Positions 20,806-29,981 of a stretch of 64,000 nucleotides of DNA are shown piece by piece. Source of the DNA: an uncultured Clostridia bacterium (GTDB lineage Bacteria > Bacillota > Clostridia > Oscillospirales > Oscillospiraceae); NCBI GenBank assembly GCA_945482615.1, contig CALYRG010000001.1, positions 45,563 to 109,562 on the forward strand. Direction: 5' to 3'. The notes under the pieces are model-generated. The model had not been told where the DNA came from. It was given only the letters and a program-made list of their open reading frames with translations, and searched no databases. Position numbers and translations under genes: made by a program. Numbering within the stretch: the stretch's first letter is position 1; each line of letters opens with the position of its first letter.

Positions 20806-20836
20806 CGGCGTGGCCTTCGTGGTCACGCCGTTTTTT
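20806..20836 (+). terminator. Intrinsic terminator
   Basis: CGGCGTGGCC-TTCG-TGGTCACGCCG followed by TTTTTT. Confidence 0.85.
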
Positions 20837-20852
20837 ACTATGAAACAGCCTC

Positions 20853-20903
20853 TTGACTTTTCTGTCTACATATAGTAGAATATCGCTGTCTACTAAAAGT
20901 AGA
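20853..20903 (+). promoter_or_regulatory. blaI-like promoter with two palindromic operators
   Basis: TTGACT (20853-20858), N17, TAGAAT (20876-20881); TCTAC-ATATA-GTAGA (20865-20879) and TCTAC-TAAAA-GTAGA (20889-20903). Confidence 0.8.
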
Positions 20904-20920
20904 ACAAAGGAGGTGCCCCT

Positions 20921-21280
20921 ATGGCAGAATACAGGCTTGGCGAAGTGGAGTCCATTTTCGCAGATATCATCTGGAACAACGAGCCTCTTTCCTCCCGCCG
21001 GTTGGCGGAGCTGGCAGAAGAGCGGCTAAACTGGAAGCGGACGACAGCCTATACCATTTTGAAGCGGCTGTGTGACCGGGAGCTGTTCCAAAATCAGGAC
21101 GGAATGGTAACCTCTCTTGTCAGCCGGGAGGAGTTTTACGCCCGCAGAAGCGAGCAGTTTGTGGAGGACACCTTTCAGGGGTCCCTTCCCGCCTTCCTCG
21201 CTGCCTTTGGCAGCCGGAAAAAGCTGTCCGATGGGGAAATCGACGAGCTGCAAAAAGTGATCGACTCCATGCGGAGGTGA
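20921..21280 (+). CDS. BlaI/MecI/CopY family transcriptional repressor
   Basis: YRLGEVESIFADIIWNNEPLSSRRLAELAEERLNWKRTTAYTILKRLCDRELFQNQDGMVTSLVSREEFYARRSEQFVEDTFQGSLPAFLAAF. Confidence 0.9.
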   Translation: MAEYRLGEVESIFADIIWNNEPLSSRRLAELAEERLNWKRTTAYTILKRLCDRELFQNQDGMVTSLVSREEFYARRSEQFVEDTFQGSLPAFLAAFGSRKKLSDGEIDELQKVIDSMRR

Positions 21281-21284
21281 TGGT

Positions 21285-24179
21285 ATGCAGACTGTTTTTG
21301 CAAAAATTCTCAACATGAGTATCACCGGCAGCATCGTCATTGCGGTTGTGCTGCTGGCAAGGCTGTTCCTGAAGCGGGCGCCCAAAATCTATTCCTACGC
21401 CCTGTGGGCTGTGGTATTGTTTCGTCTTCTGTGTCCGCTCTCCATCACCGCCGGGCTGTCTGTGCTGAAGCCCATCCCGGTAACCACCACCCCCGGCATC
21501 AGCGCCGTATCCTACCAGCCCGTTGCCCGGGCAGTCCGGGAGAACATCCCCGCGCCGGTTCAGCCGCAATTTGTCCCGACCCAGCAGGCACAGCCGCCGG
21601 AGACGAACGCTTCTCCCATGGAGGCCGCCGCATACATCTGGGCGGCAGGGGCTTCCACTATGGCATTATACAGCGTTGTCCAGTATTGGATTTTGCGGCG
21701 CAGACTGGCGGAGGCGGTGCTTTTGCGAGGGGAAATCTATGTTGCGGACTGCATTTCCTCCCCCTTCGTCATGGGCATTCTGCGGCCCGGAATCTATCTG
21801 CCGTCCAGCACCCCCATGCAGGAACGCCGGTTCATCGTTGCCCACGAGCGGCAGCATATCCGCCGGGGCGACCCTGTGTGGAAGCTGCTGGGCTACGCGG
21901 CACTGTGCCTGCACTGGTTCAATCCGCTGGTGTGGCTGGCCTTTGTGCTGGCAGGGAAGGACATGGAAATGAGCTGCGACGAGGCGGTGATCCAGCGGCT
22001 TGGCGAGCACATCCGGGCGGACTATTCCCAGGCCCTGCTGCGGCTGGCAACCCACAAGCGCATCGTATCCGGGATGCCCCTTGCCTTCGGAGAGGGCGAT
22101 ACCAGAGGGCGGGTGCTGAATATGGCGAAATGGAAGAAACCGAAGGTTTGGGTGAGTATTCTATGCGCTGCGCTGTGCCTTGTGATTCTGGCGGCTTGCG
22201 CATTGAATCCAAAGCAGGAGGAAACAGAAACGGACGGAAAAACGCAAATTGTTGGTTCAGCACGCATCGTGATTCGAGACTTCCGTTTCCGAACACCGGC
22301 AGGGTGTATCACAGAAAAAAGGGAGAAGAAAACCCACGAACAGACAGATGACGGCTTAGATGTAGCCTATTGGGAATTTTCCGATGGCGAAAGCATTATC
22401 GGCGGTGTAAACACATACCGGATTCCGAAGAATCTCGACACGGACAACTGGGATTGGCTCCGGGAACTCGACCTGCCAGAGTGGCAGGATGAAACCCTGG
22501 GGTATTGGGCAGAGGGTATGCCCGGCGATGTGGTTATTCTGGAGTTTTTCAGTGATGTGCCGGAAGGGCAGGAAAGAACCGTCCTGAATGCGCACAATCT
22601 CTACTTCTATGAAGGCTGGATTTATGACCTGTGGTTCGATAAGCTGACGGTGAAGCCCGAGGTCATGTCGGCCATTCTGGACAGCGTCAGCATTGGCGAG
22701 GAAAAAGCAATTCAGGTGGTGGATATGCCCTACGAGATTCTGGAAATGCCGGCGGGAGGCTTTGACTACCAGGTGGAGACGGACGGCCGCATTTCCCTTC
22801 TGAAAGGGGACAGCACAATTGGTGGAATCGCCGCCTATCCCATCCCGGAGGGGGTGTATGACCCCAATGACGATGCTTATCTTTGGCTGGAAGACGTGGG
22901 CGTGGAAGACCTGGAAAGCCCTGATCTGACGATTACCGGCATGTTTGCCTGGAGCGGCAGCAACGGCTGTTCCCTCACCGTTGCGGACGATGTGGAACAT
23001 CCCACAGTGAAGCGTACCCACCAGTTCCGGTTTGCCGGAAATACTCTGTACGATTTCTGGCTGGATGATCTGGCTGTGGACGAGGCGACCCGGTCTGCCA
23101 TCCAGAAAGCAGTGGTCTATCTGGAACCTGTGACACAGCAGGAAGCCCTGCCCCAGAAGACAGAGCTTACCTTCTATCTGGAGGGCATGGAAGAAACGGC
23201 GATGGCAGCCCTTTATGCCGGGGATGGGTATTCCCTCTATATTTTCGATGAAGATTGGATCTATTCTCTGGAGGACGGGCAGCCTGTCTGGGAGAGTCGC
23301 CTCAATTCGGAGGTAAAACTCAGCATCATTCACCTGCAAGATATGCCCCTGTCTGCGGCGCAGCAGTGGGTGCGGAGCAGGTTTGAAGGCTTCGACCTGA
23401 TTGAGGACAACCGGGGCGGCTTGGGCGGAACCAATGCCGCGGGAATTATGGCGGATGTGCGGCTGATCCCCGCGGGAGACGACGTGTACACGGTGAGCTG
23501 CGTCTACCCCATAGAGGCCGCCGAGGGCTTTGGCGTCCGGCTGGGGGTGATGGCCGACACCTTCACCCTGACCGCCCCGGGAGCGGAGCTGTCGGAAGAA
23601 GAAATTGCCTTCACCAAGGCCCAGGCGGTGATGCAGGGCTTGCAGGATGTGCCCTTCCTGATTCAGACCGAATGCCGCTACCAGAATACCCCCGAAAAGG
23701 ATTTTATCGAGACGTTCTGCTATGACAGCGAAATTGGTTTCCTGCGGGTCACCACCACCGCCGACGGTCGGGATCACGCCCAGCTGTATGGGAACGACCG
23801 CTACTTTACCAATGCGGGCAGCGAGACAAGCCCGGAACCGACCTGGGCAGAAACGGAAGCCCCTTCCGAGTTCAGTACCCCGTGGCTTGGCAGCTTCAAC
23901 TTCATCCGCCATTATGTGACCTATGTGGGCATGGTGCCCGATGGGGAGAAGACCAGCTATCTGTTCCAGGTGAATGCCCCCTTTGAGGATACGCCGGATG
24001 CCGCAGACCACTATTTTGCCGCCTTCGATTTTGACGTCGAGGGGAACTTTATTGCCGTTTACCTGCAAGTCAACCCGGTGCGGGACGATGCCTATACATT
24101 GACCCAGTCCATCGTCACCACAGACCCGCAGGTTGTTGCCGCCAAGCTCAGCGGCGAATTTGCCCGGGCCACACAATAA
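21285..24179 (+). CDS. BlaR1-like M56 family metallopeptidase with large extracytoplasmic C-terminal region
   Basis: 964 aa; FIVAHERQHIRRGDPVWKLLGYAALCLHWFNPLVWLAFVLAGKDMEMSCDEAVIQRLG; TM WVSILCAALCLVILAACALNP; then ~640 aa with no visible PBP SxxK/SxN/KTG motifs. Confidence 0.85.
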   Translation: MQTVFAKILNMSITGSIVIAVVLLARLFLKRAPKIYSYALWAVVLFRLLCPLSITAGLSVLKPIPVTTTPGISAVSYQPVARAVRENIPAPVQPQFVPTQQAQPPETNASPMEAAAYIWAAGASTMALYSVVQYWILRRRLAEAVLLRGEIYVADCISSPFVMGILRPGIYLPSSTPMQERRFIVAHERQHIRRGDPVWKLLGYAALCLHWFNPLVWLAFVLAGKDMEMSCDEAVIQRLGEHIRADYSQALLRLATHKRIVSGMPLAFGEGDTRGRVLNMAKWKKPKVWVSILCAALCLVILAACALNPKQEETETDGKTQIVGSARIVIRDFRFRTPAGCITEKREKKTHEQTDDGLDVAYWEFSDGESIIGGVNTYRIPKNLDTDNWDWLRELDLPEWQDETLGYWAEGMPGDVVILEFFSDVPEGQERTVLNAHNLYFYEGWIYDLWFDKLTVKPEVMSAILDSVSIGEEKAIQVVDMPYEILEMPAGGFDYQVETDGRISLLKGDSTIGGIAAYPIPEGVYDPNDDAYLWLEDVGVEDLESPDLTITGMFAWSGSNGCSLTVADDVEHPTVKRTHQFRFAGNTLYDFWLDDLAVDEATRSAIQKAVVYLEPVTQQEALPQKTELTFYLEGMEETAMAALYAGDGYSLYIFDEDWIYSLEDGQPVWESRLNSEVKLSIIHLQDMPLSAAQQWVRSRFEGFDLIEDNRGGLGGTNAAGIMADVRLIPAGDDVYTVSCVYPIEAAEGFGVRLGVMADTFTLTAPGAELSEEEIAFTKAQAVMQGLQDVPFLIQTECRYQNTPEKDFIETFCYDSEIGFLRVTTTADGRDHAQLYGNDRYFTNAGSETSPEPTWAETEAPSEFSTPWLGSFNFIRHYVTYVGMVPDGEKTSYLFQVNAPFEDTPDAADHYFAAFDFDVEGNFIAVYLQVNPVRDDAYTLTQSIVTTDPQVVAAKLSGEFARATQ

Positions 24180-24217
24180 CGGGCAGCGCTCTATCGGGGC
24201 GCGCGCGTAAAATAGTT

Positions 24218-24264
24218 TGAGGCTGCCTCAACATGATTTCCTAAAATCATGAGAGGCAGCCTCA
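24218..24264 (+). terminator. Long terminator-like hairpin
   Basis: TGAGGCTGCCTC / GAGGCAGCCTCA plus inner ATGATTT/AAATCAT. Confidence 0.75.
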
Positions 24265-24324
24265 CTTCCTTTTGAGCGCCGGGCTTTCGGGGCGGATTTT
24301 GCAGCGGCTCATCGGGTTCTCGTG

Positions 24325-24438
24325 CAGAGCAGTCCAGAGGAGATGGTTCTCTCCCTCTTCGGCAGACAGGGTGCCATCAGCGTCCATAGCTTGTTTCCGG
24401 TCAGCCGGTTCTTCGCCTACGTTTCCTGTCGCAGATAA
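24325..24438 (+). pseudogene. Decayed copy of the 3' end of the TolB-like gene at 19889-20764
   Basis: Translates [35 protein letters not shown] vs [35 protein letters not shown] at the intact gene's C-terminus, with shared downstream GATAACGC. Confidence 0.8.
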
Positions 24439-24623
24439 CGCCTTCCCTCCCTGACAGCCAGGGAGAGCAGTTGTTTTCCTTTCCCGCCAGATGGTTCTCC
24501 AATCCTGCCGATTTGAATACAATCTTTCCAAATATAAAAACAACCTCCATTGGCAGCTCCCATGGAATTACTGCCCATTACAGATGTCGAAGGAGGTTAT
24601 TGTTCAATCGTCGCCCTCCGTTA

Positions 24624-25010
24624 TTATTTCACCACCGCGATGGCTTCAATCTCAATGACCATGCCGCCGTTGAATTTACCAACCTGCATGGTGCTTCTCG
24701 CCGGGGGGTTGTTGGGAAAATATTGCTTATAGGTTTCGTTAAACACAGCAAACTGATCGATATCGGACACAAATACCAGTGTTTTGAAAACATGCTCCAT
24801 ATCGGAACCCGCTTCCTCCAGTATTGCCTTCATATTTTTCATGATCTGGTGTGTCTGGGCAACAATATCCCCCGGCTCGACCAGTTTCCCGGTATGCGGA
24901 TCGGTTCCGGTGATACCGGCTGTATAGATCAGGTTCCCCACCCGAAAAGCCTGGGAATACCAGCCGCCGGGCTGGGCCGCTTTCTGTGTTGAAATTCTGA
25001 TGATTTCCAT
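24624..25010 (-). CDS. RidA family (YjgF/YER057c/UK114) protein
   Basis: MEIIRISTQKAAQPGGWYSQAFRVGNLIYTAGITGTDPHTGKLVEPGDIVAQTHQIMKNMKAILEEAGSDMEHVFKTLVFVSD...PARSTMQVGKF...VEIEAIAV. Confidence 0.92.
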   Translation of the reverse strand: MEIIRISTQKAAQPGGWYSQAFRVGNLIYTAGITGTDPHTGKLVEPGDIVAQTHQIMKNMKAILEEAGSDMEHVFKTLVFVSDIDQFAVFNETYKQYFPNNPPARSTMQVGKFNGGMVIEIEAIAVVK

Positions 25011-25079
25011 AAGGCACCTCCGATGATTCAGGATAGGGCTGCCGCACAATCGTGCGGCAGCCCGAATCGCAGTCCGGGA

Positions 25080-26423
25080 TCAGCTTGCCCGGGTTTTGTT
25101 CTTCTTTTCAAAGAAGTAGTAGGCAGGCAGTCCAGTCACCAGAGCAACCACACTGGCGATCAGAGCAGCAGTGGGAGCCCACAGGAATGTGGATACCAGC
25201 AGAATTCCGTTGGCCAGAATGGCAATGACTGTCATGGTCTTCCAGGCAGGACAGCGCCAGCCAGGATTGTAATCCGCCTTTCTGTGGTGGACAAACATGG
25301 TGCAGAACACCAGCATATTCTTAACCAGGCAGATGAAGGTGAAGTATCCCAGCAGGTCATTGATACCGGAAACACATACCAGGATGATGGCATATACTGC
25401 CTGCGCCATCAGCGCAAAGGAAGGAGTATTATACTTGGGATGGACTTCAGCAAAGCGGCTGTACCAAAGGCCGTCCTTAGCCATGGCGTACTCCAGACGG
25501 GGCTGATACATCGTTGCGCCGGAAACAGAACCAGTGATGACCACAATGGCCAGCAGTGCGGTGACGACACCGGCAGCCTGGCCGATGACAGGAATCTTGG
25601 AGAAGGCCAGAGCGATGGGTGCATCAGAGGCTGCCAGCTCTTCCAGCGGGATCAGTCCTGCAGCGATGGTGGACAGGCCGGCGTACAGCGCAATGACGAT
25701 GGCAATGCAGTAAATCATTACCCGGGGCATGGTTCTGTTGGGATCTTTGACCTCGCCGGCCATGTAGCATGCACCGACGGCGCCGTCATAGGACCAGGTT
25801 GTAGCGGATACGCCGGCCAGCAGAGCAGCAAGTCCCACAGGAGCTCCCGCAACGGCAGGGGTGGTGATCAGATCGGAATGCATATAGAAAATTCCAACAC
25901 CTACCAGCAGGAAGAAGGGCAGCATCTTCAGACTGGTGACGAAAGCCTGGAACCTTGCGCCGGCTTCCACAGAACGGTAGTGCAGGGCCGTGAAGGCAAC
26001 AATCAGCGCAATTGCCACCAGCTTGACCGCTACGCCGGACAAGGCCGGGATAAAGAACGCAAGATAGTTGGCAATGGCAAGGGACATGACCGAACAGGTG
26101 GATGGATCCGTTGCCCAGAATGCCAGCCAGCCATTCAGAAATGCCACAGGGCGCCAGCCGGCTTCCTTTAGCCAGGTATACTGTCCGCCGTCTTCGGGAT
26201 AGGCCGATGCCAGTTCCGCGTACAGCAGGTTTTGGGGGATCATGATCAGGCCGCCAATAACAAAGCTGGCAATCAGCATCAGGGCGGAGCCGGAAGCTCC
26301 GGCGACCTCTGCCAGGGAAGAGAAAATACCGGAACCCACTGTTGTTCCAACCGCCACTGCCAGTGCAGCGCCCAAGCCTAGTTTTCGTTTCAGTTCACCC
26401 TGAGGCTGAAGAGTTTCTTTCAT
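25080..26423 (-). CDS. APC superfamily amino acid permease
   Basis: ELKRKLGLGAALAVAVGTTVGSGIFSSLAEVAGASGSALMLIASFVIGGLIMIPQNLLYAELASAYPEDGGQYTWLKEA. Confidence 0.9.
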   Translation of the reverse strand: MKETLQPQGELKRKLGLGAALAVAVGTTVGSGIFSSLAEVAGASGSALMLIASFVIGGLIMIPQNLLYAELASAYPEDGGQYTWLKEAGWRPVAFLNGWLAFWATDPSTCSVMSLAIANYLAFFIPALSGVAVKLVAIALIVAFTALHYRSVEAGARFQAFVTSLKMLPFFLLVGVGIFYMHSDLITTPAVAGAPVGLAALLAGVSATTWSYDGAVGACYMAGEVKDPNRTMPRVMIYCIAIVIALYAGLSTIAAGLIPLEELAASDAPIALAFSKIPVIGQAAGVVTALLAIVVITGSVSGATMYQPRLEYAMAKDGLWYSRFAEVHPKYNTPSFALMAQAVYAIILVCVSGINDLLGYFTFICLVKNMLVFCTMFVHHRKADYNPGWRCPAWKTMTVIAILANGILLVSTFLWAPTAALIASVVALVTGLPAYYFFEKKNKTRAS

Positions 26424-26465
26424 ATTATTATTGCTCCTTTCGTTCTCCTGATTCTCTGTGGATGC

Positions 26466-27218
26466 TTAATGTGCCGTGTATCCACCGTCCACCATAAGAT
26501 GCGTGCCGGTAATGAAGGAGGATTCCTCACTGGCAAAAAACGCGACAGCATAGGCCATATCGATGGGCTGGCCCAAGCGCTTCAGCGGGTAGCTGGCAAC
26601 AAGCCGGGCAACTTCGCCCTCGTAGTTTCCGGTGCGGGACATATCCTTGACGAAAGAAGGAGTTTCCGTTCCGGACGGACAAACCACATTGACCCGGATC
26701 CCAAAGGGCGCCAGCTCCAGCGCCAGGCTTTTGGCGAACTGAATAATTCCACCCTTGGAGGTGTTGTACGCAAGGCTTTCCACGCAGCCTACTACGCCCA
26801 ACTCGCTTCCCGTGCAGATGATGGAGCCATGGCTGCTTTTTTTCATAAGCGGCAGAGCGTATTTCGCACACAGGAAGTAGCCCTTGAGGTTGACATTCAT
26901 CACCTTGTCCCAGTCTTCTTCCGTGGTGTCCCAAAGGGTCTTGCTCAGGGAATAGGCTGCGTTGTTGAACAGGACATCCACCACGCCGTATTTCTCTTCC
27001 ACAGCCTGAAACAGAGCCTGCACCTGACGGGAATCGCTGACGTCCGCCTTATAGAACCAGGCTTTCTCCCCCAGCTCCCGCTCCAGCGCCGTACCACGCT
27101 CCTCATTGCGGCCGACGATCACCACGCGAGCTCCGCGTTCAACGAAGAGCCGTACAGTCGCCTCTCCAATGCCGCTGGTGCCGCCGGTGATGACCGCAAC
27201 GTAATCCTTCAAGTTCAT
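26466..27218 (-). CDS. SDR family oxidoreductase
   Basis: VAVITGGTSGIGEATVRLFVERGARVVIVGRNEERG...LFNNAAYS...YNTSKGGIIQFAKSLALELAPFGIRVNVVCPSGTETP...FITGTHLMVDGGYTAH. Confidence 0.95.
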   Translation of the reverse strand: MNLKDYVAVITGGTSGIGEATVRLFVERGARVVIVGRNEERGTALERELGEKAWFYKADVSDSRQVQALFQAVEEKYGVVDVLFNNAAYSLSKTLWDTTEEDWDKVMNVNLKGYFLCAKYALPLMKKSSHGSIICTGSELGVVGCVESLAYNTSKGGIIQFAKSLALELAPFGIRVNVVCPSGTETPSFVKDMSRTGNYEGEVARLVASYPLKRLGQPIDMAYAVAFFASEESSFITGTHLMVDGGYTAH

Positions 27219-27432
27219 AATATTTCCTCCTTTGATAAAAAAGATCGTTAATACGATTTAATTAACAATTTAATTATATAGTCAATTCTATCTGTTGTCA
27301 ATAGGCAATTTACCAAAACAGGATAAATATTTCCCCGATTTTTAATCTTTATTTGAATTCTCTCTTGAAAGAGTCACTTACATAGAATATAATAAAATCA
27401 AGTAATATTATTAATATCTGAGAGGTGTTATT

Positions 27433-28491
27433 ATGAAGCGCGCCACATCCAAAGATGTTGCGAAACTTGCAGGTGTATCTCAGACAACGGTTTCCTTTGT
27501 CATTAACAATACCCCGGGAGTATCTCTTTCAGAGGAGACCCGCAGGAAGGTTCTGGACGCTGCAAAACAGCTGCAGTACATCCCCAACTCCTTTGCAAAG
27601 GGGCTGAAAACAAGCCAGTCCAAGCTCTTGGGGGTTTTTCTCCCTACAATGAACAACCCGTACTATCCTATGCTAATGCAGTACATTGAAAAATACACCG
27701 CGAAGCTTGGCTACAATGTGATTCTATGCTGTACCTATCGGAATTCTGAGCGAGAGAAGGCCTATCTCGACCTGTGCGAGGAGAAACGCGTGGACGGAAT
27801 CATCTATCTGTTCACCCCAAACTGGATCAAGCGAGTAATTCAGCTTTCCCATACCATACCGGTGGTTCTGCTCAGTGAGAAATCAGATGAGGTACCTCTG
27901 AACACCATCAGCCTGAACGGTTTTCAGTGCGGGCAGCTGGTAGCCAGGCACCTGCTGGAGCTTGGCCACAGAAAAATTGCCTATCTGCTTAGCTCTGTTA
28001 CGTCCGTCTCCCTCACCCGCGCCAAGCGGCTGGAGGGGGTTCGGAACGCCATTCGGGACGCAAATCTGCCGCCCGAGACCCTTCGGGTTTTAACCGCTCC
28101 CCAGGGTGATTCCGGTCAATCCGAGGCAGAAGCCGGGTATTCCATGATGGATCAGCTGCTGAAAGAGGGGGAGATTACAGCGGTTATCGGTGTGAATGAC
28201 CTTGTCGCCTTCGGCGCTCTTTCCCGGGTTCTGAACTCCGCAGACAAAAAGGTTCCGCAGGACATATCCATCTGCGGATTCGATAATATCTATCTGGCCA
28301 GTATGGCCCATCCCAGAATCACCACGGTTTCATATTGCACGGAGGCTCTGTGCAAGCTTGCGGTTGATATGGTGCTGAAGGTTTCCGAAGATACCGATGT
28401 CCTAAAGCTGGCCAGCGAGCCGCAGCTTATCATCCGGGAATCAACCGGTCCCGCCCCCCGGGGAGACATCCAGGCTCTGGCAGAAGAATAA
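27433..28491 (+). CDS. LacI family transcriptional regulator
   Basis: MKRATSKDVAKLAGVSQTTVSFVINNTPGVSLSEETRRKVLDAAKQLQYIPNSFAKGLKTSQSKLLGVFLPTMNNPYYPMLMQYIE. Confidence 0.95.
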   Translation: MKRATSKDVAKLAGVSQTTVSFVINNTPGVSLSEETRRKVLDAAKQLQYIPNSFAKGLKTSQSKLLGVFLPTMNNPYYPMLMQYIEKYTAKLGYNVILCCTYRNSEREKAYLDLCEEKRVDGIIYLFTPNWIKRVIQLSHTIPVVLLSEKSDEVPLNTISLNGFQCGQLVARHLLELGHRKIAYLLSSVTSVSLTRAKRLEGVRNAIRDANLPPETLRVLTAPQGDSGQSEAEAGYSMMDQLLKEGEITAVIGVNDLVAFGALSRVLNSADKKVPQDISICGFDNIYLASMAHPRITTVSYCTEALCKLAVDMVLKVSEDTDVLKLASEPQLIIRESTGPAPRGDIQALAEE

Positions 28492-28529
28492 CGCAGTCAC
28501 AGTGCCTGCAGGATCAACTGAATAAAAAA

Positions 28530-28564
28530 AGCGGGAGAATCCATTTTCAGTGGGTTCTCCCGTT
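28530..28564. terminator. Bidirectional terminator between convergent genes
   Basis: CGGGAGAATCC / GGGTTCTCCCG; A-run to the left, T to the right. Confidence 0.75.
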
Positions 28565-28606
28565 ATTGGTATTGATACAATTGCCTGTTCCAAACGCTTT
28601 GAACAA

Positions 28607-29980
28607 TTACCACTCCGGCCGGATCATGCAGCCATAGCCGGGACGCTCTGTAATAACACCATCCCGGTAAACAGCTTTTCCGCGAACCCAGGTGGAGACA
28701 ACGCGGCAGTGAAGATTTCTGCCCTCGTGGGCGAATTTATCGAGCCTGCTCTTGGAGAAGCTGTTTCTTCTGCTGAAAGTCCAGCTGGTGTCCAGATCCG
28801 CCAGATAGAAATCCGCATCCGAGCCGACTCTCAGCACCCCCTTGCGCGGATACAGACCAAATCGCTTTGCCGCATTGGTTGCCGTAAACGCGGCAAAACG
28901 CTGCAGGGACATATTTCTGTTCCGAACCCCTTCTTCCAGGAGCAGCGGGATTGCCAGATCAATCTCCGGGGCACCGCAGGCCGCCTTGCGCAGATCGCCA
29001 TCAGCAGGAATTTTATCCTCCTGCAAATAGGGGGCGTGGTCTGTTCCGAGATAGTCGATGGTTCCGTCAAGCACATAGTCCCACAGCTTTTCCATCCGGG
29101 CACGGCTCCGCAATGGGGGATTAATCATGGCAAAGGTGCCCAGATAGCCGTGATCCTGGTAATTCAGTGTGAGATAATGCGCACAGGTTTCCACGGTTAC
29201 ATCCACACCCCGCCGACGGGCCTCCGCGATACACTCCGCTCCCTCCGGAATGGACATATGGCAGATATGCAGCTTGCATCCGGTTCTTTCCGCATAAAGC
29301 AGAAGCGTGTTGATGGCTGTCAGCTCTGCCAGCCAGGGCCGGCTGGCATCATGCACAGCCAGTGACCAGGGTTCCGCCCCATGCTCCTCAGAAAACCCCT
29401 TCACCAGGGTTCTGTCCTCTGCATGTGCCCCGAAAATACCGTTAAAGGACGCAACCTTTTCCATTTCCTTCAGCTGGTGATATTCATCCGAAAATGGGTA
29501 GTTGGGTCCGGCATCCACAGTAAAGGCTTTAAAGCCGACACATCCCAGGCGGTGCAGCGAGAGGAACTGGTCCATATTTTCGGGCGTTGCAGCGCCCCAG
29601 AAGGCGTAATCGATCAGCGCCTTCCGTTCCGCTCTTTCCTTCTTCCATTCAAAGGCTGCCGGATCTTTGACAGGAAGCTCAGGCGTATTGGGCATATCCA
29701 GAACTGTTGTAAAACCGCCGGATGCTGCTGCCTGTGTTCCGTGCTCCAGATCTTCCCGCTCCTCGGCTCCCGGTTCAAAGAAGTGCGGATGGGTATCGAT
29801 GGCACCGGGGAGCATGGTCATTGCCTGCGCGTCCACCAGTTGGTCTGCCTGACAGCTCGGTTCTCCGGGGCCCATCACGACGATTTTTCCCTCTGCAATG
29901 CCCACATACCCCAGAAAGACAGTGTCCTCGGCTACAATCCGAGCGTTGCGGATAATCAGATCACATTTCACGTTACTCAC
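28607..29980 (-). CDS. Cyclic amidohydrolase (allantoinase/dihydroorotase/hydantoinase family)
   Basis: CDLIIRNARIVAEDTVFLGYVGIAEGKIVVMGPGE...AMTMLPGAIDTHPHFFEPG...AAASGGFTTVLDMPNTPELP...VTVETCAHYLTL...INPPLRS...DYLGTDHAPY. Confidence 0.88.
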   Translation of the reverse strand: MSNVKCDLIIRNARIVAEDTVFLGYVGIAEGKIVVMGPGEPSCQADQLVDAQAMTMLPGAIDTHPHFFEPGAEEREDLEHGTQAAASGGFTTVLDMPNTPELPVKDPAAFEWKKERAERKALIDYAFWGAATPENMDQFLSLHRLGCVGFKAFTVDAGPNYPFSDEYHQLKEMEKVASFNGIFGAHAEDRTLVKGFSEEHGAEPWSLAVHDASRPWLAELTAINTLLLYAERTGCKLHICHMSIPEGAECIAEARRRGVDVTVETCAHYLTLNYQDHGYLGTFAMINPPLRSRARMEKLWDYVLDGTIDYLGTDHAPYLQEDKIPADGDLRKAACGAPEIDLAIPLLLEEGVRNRNMSLQRFAAFTATNAAKRFGLYPRKGVLRVGSDADFYLADLDTSWTFSRRNSFSKSRLDKFAHEGRNLHCRVVSTWVRGKAVYRDGVITERPGYGCMIRPEW

Positions 29981-29981
29981 C

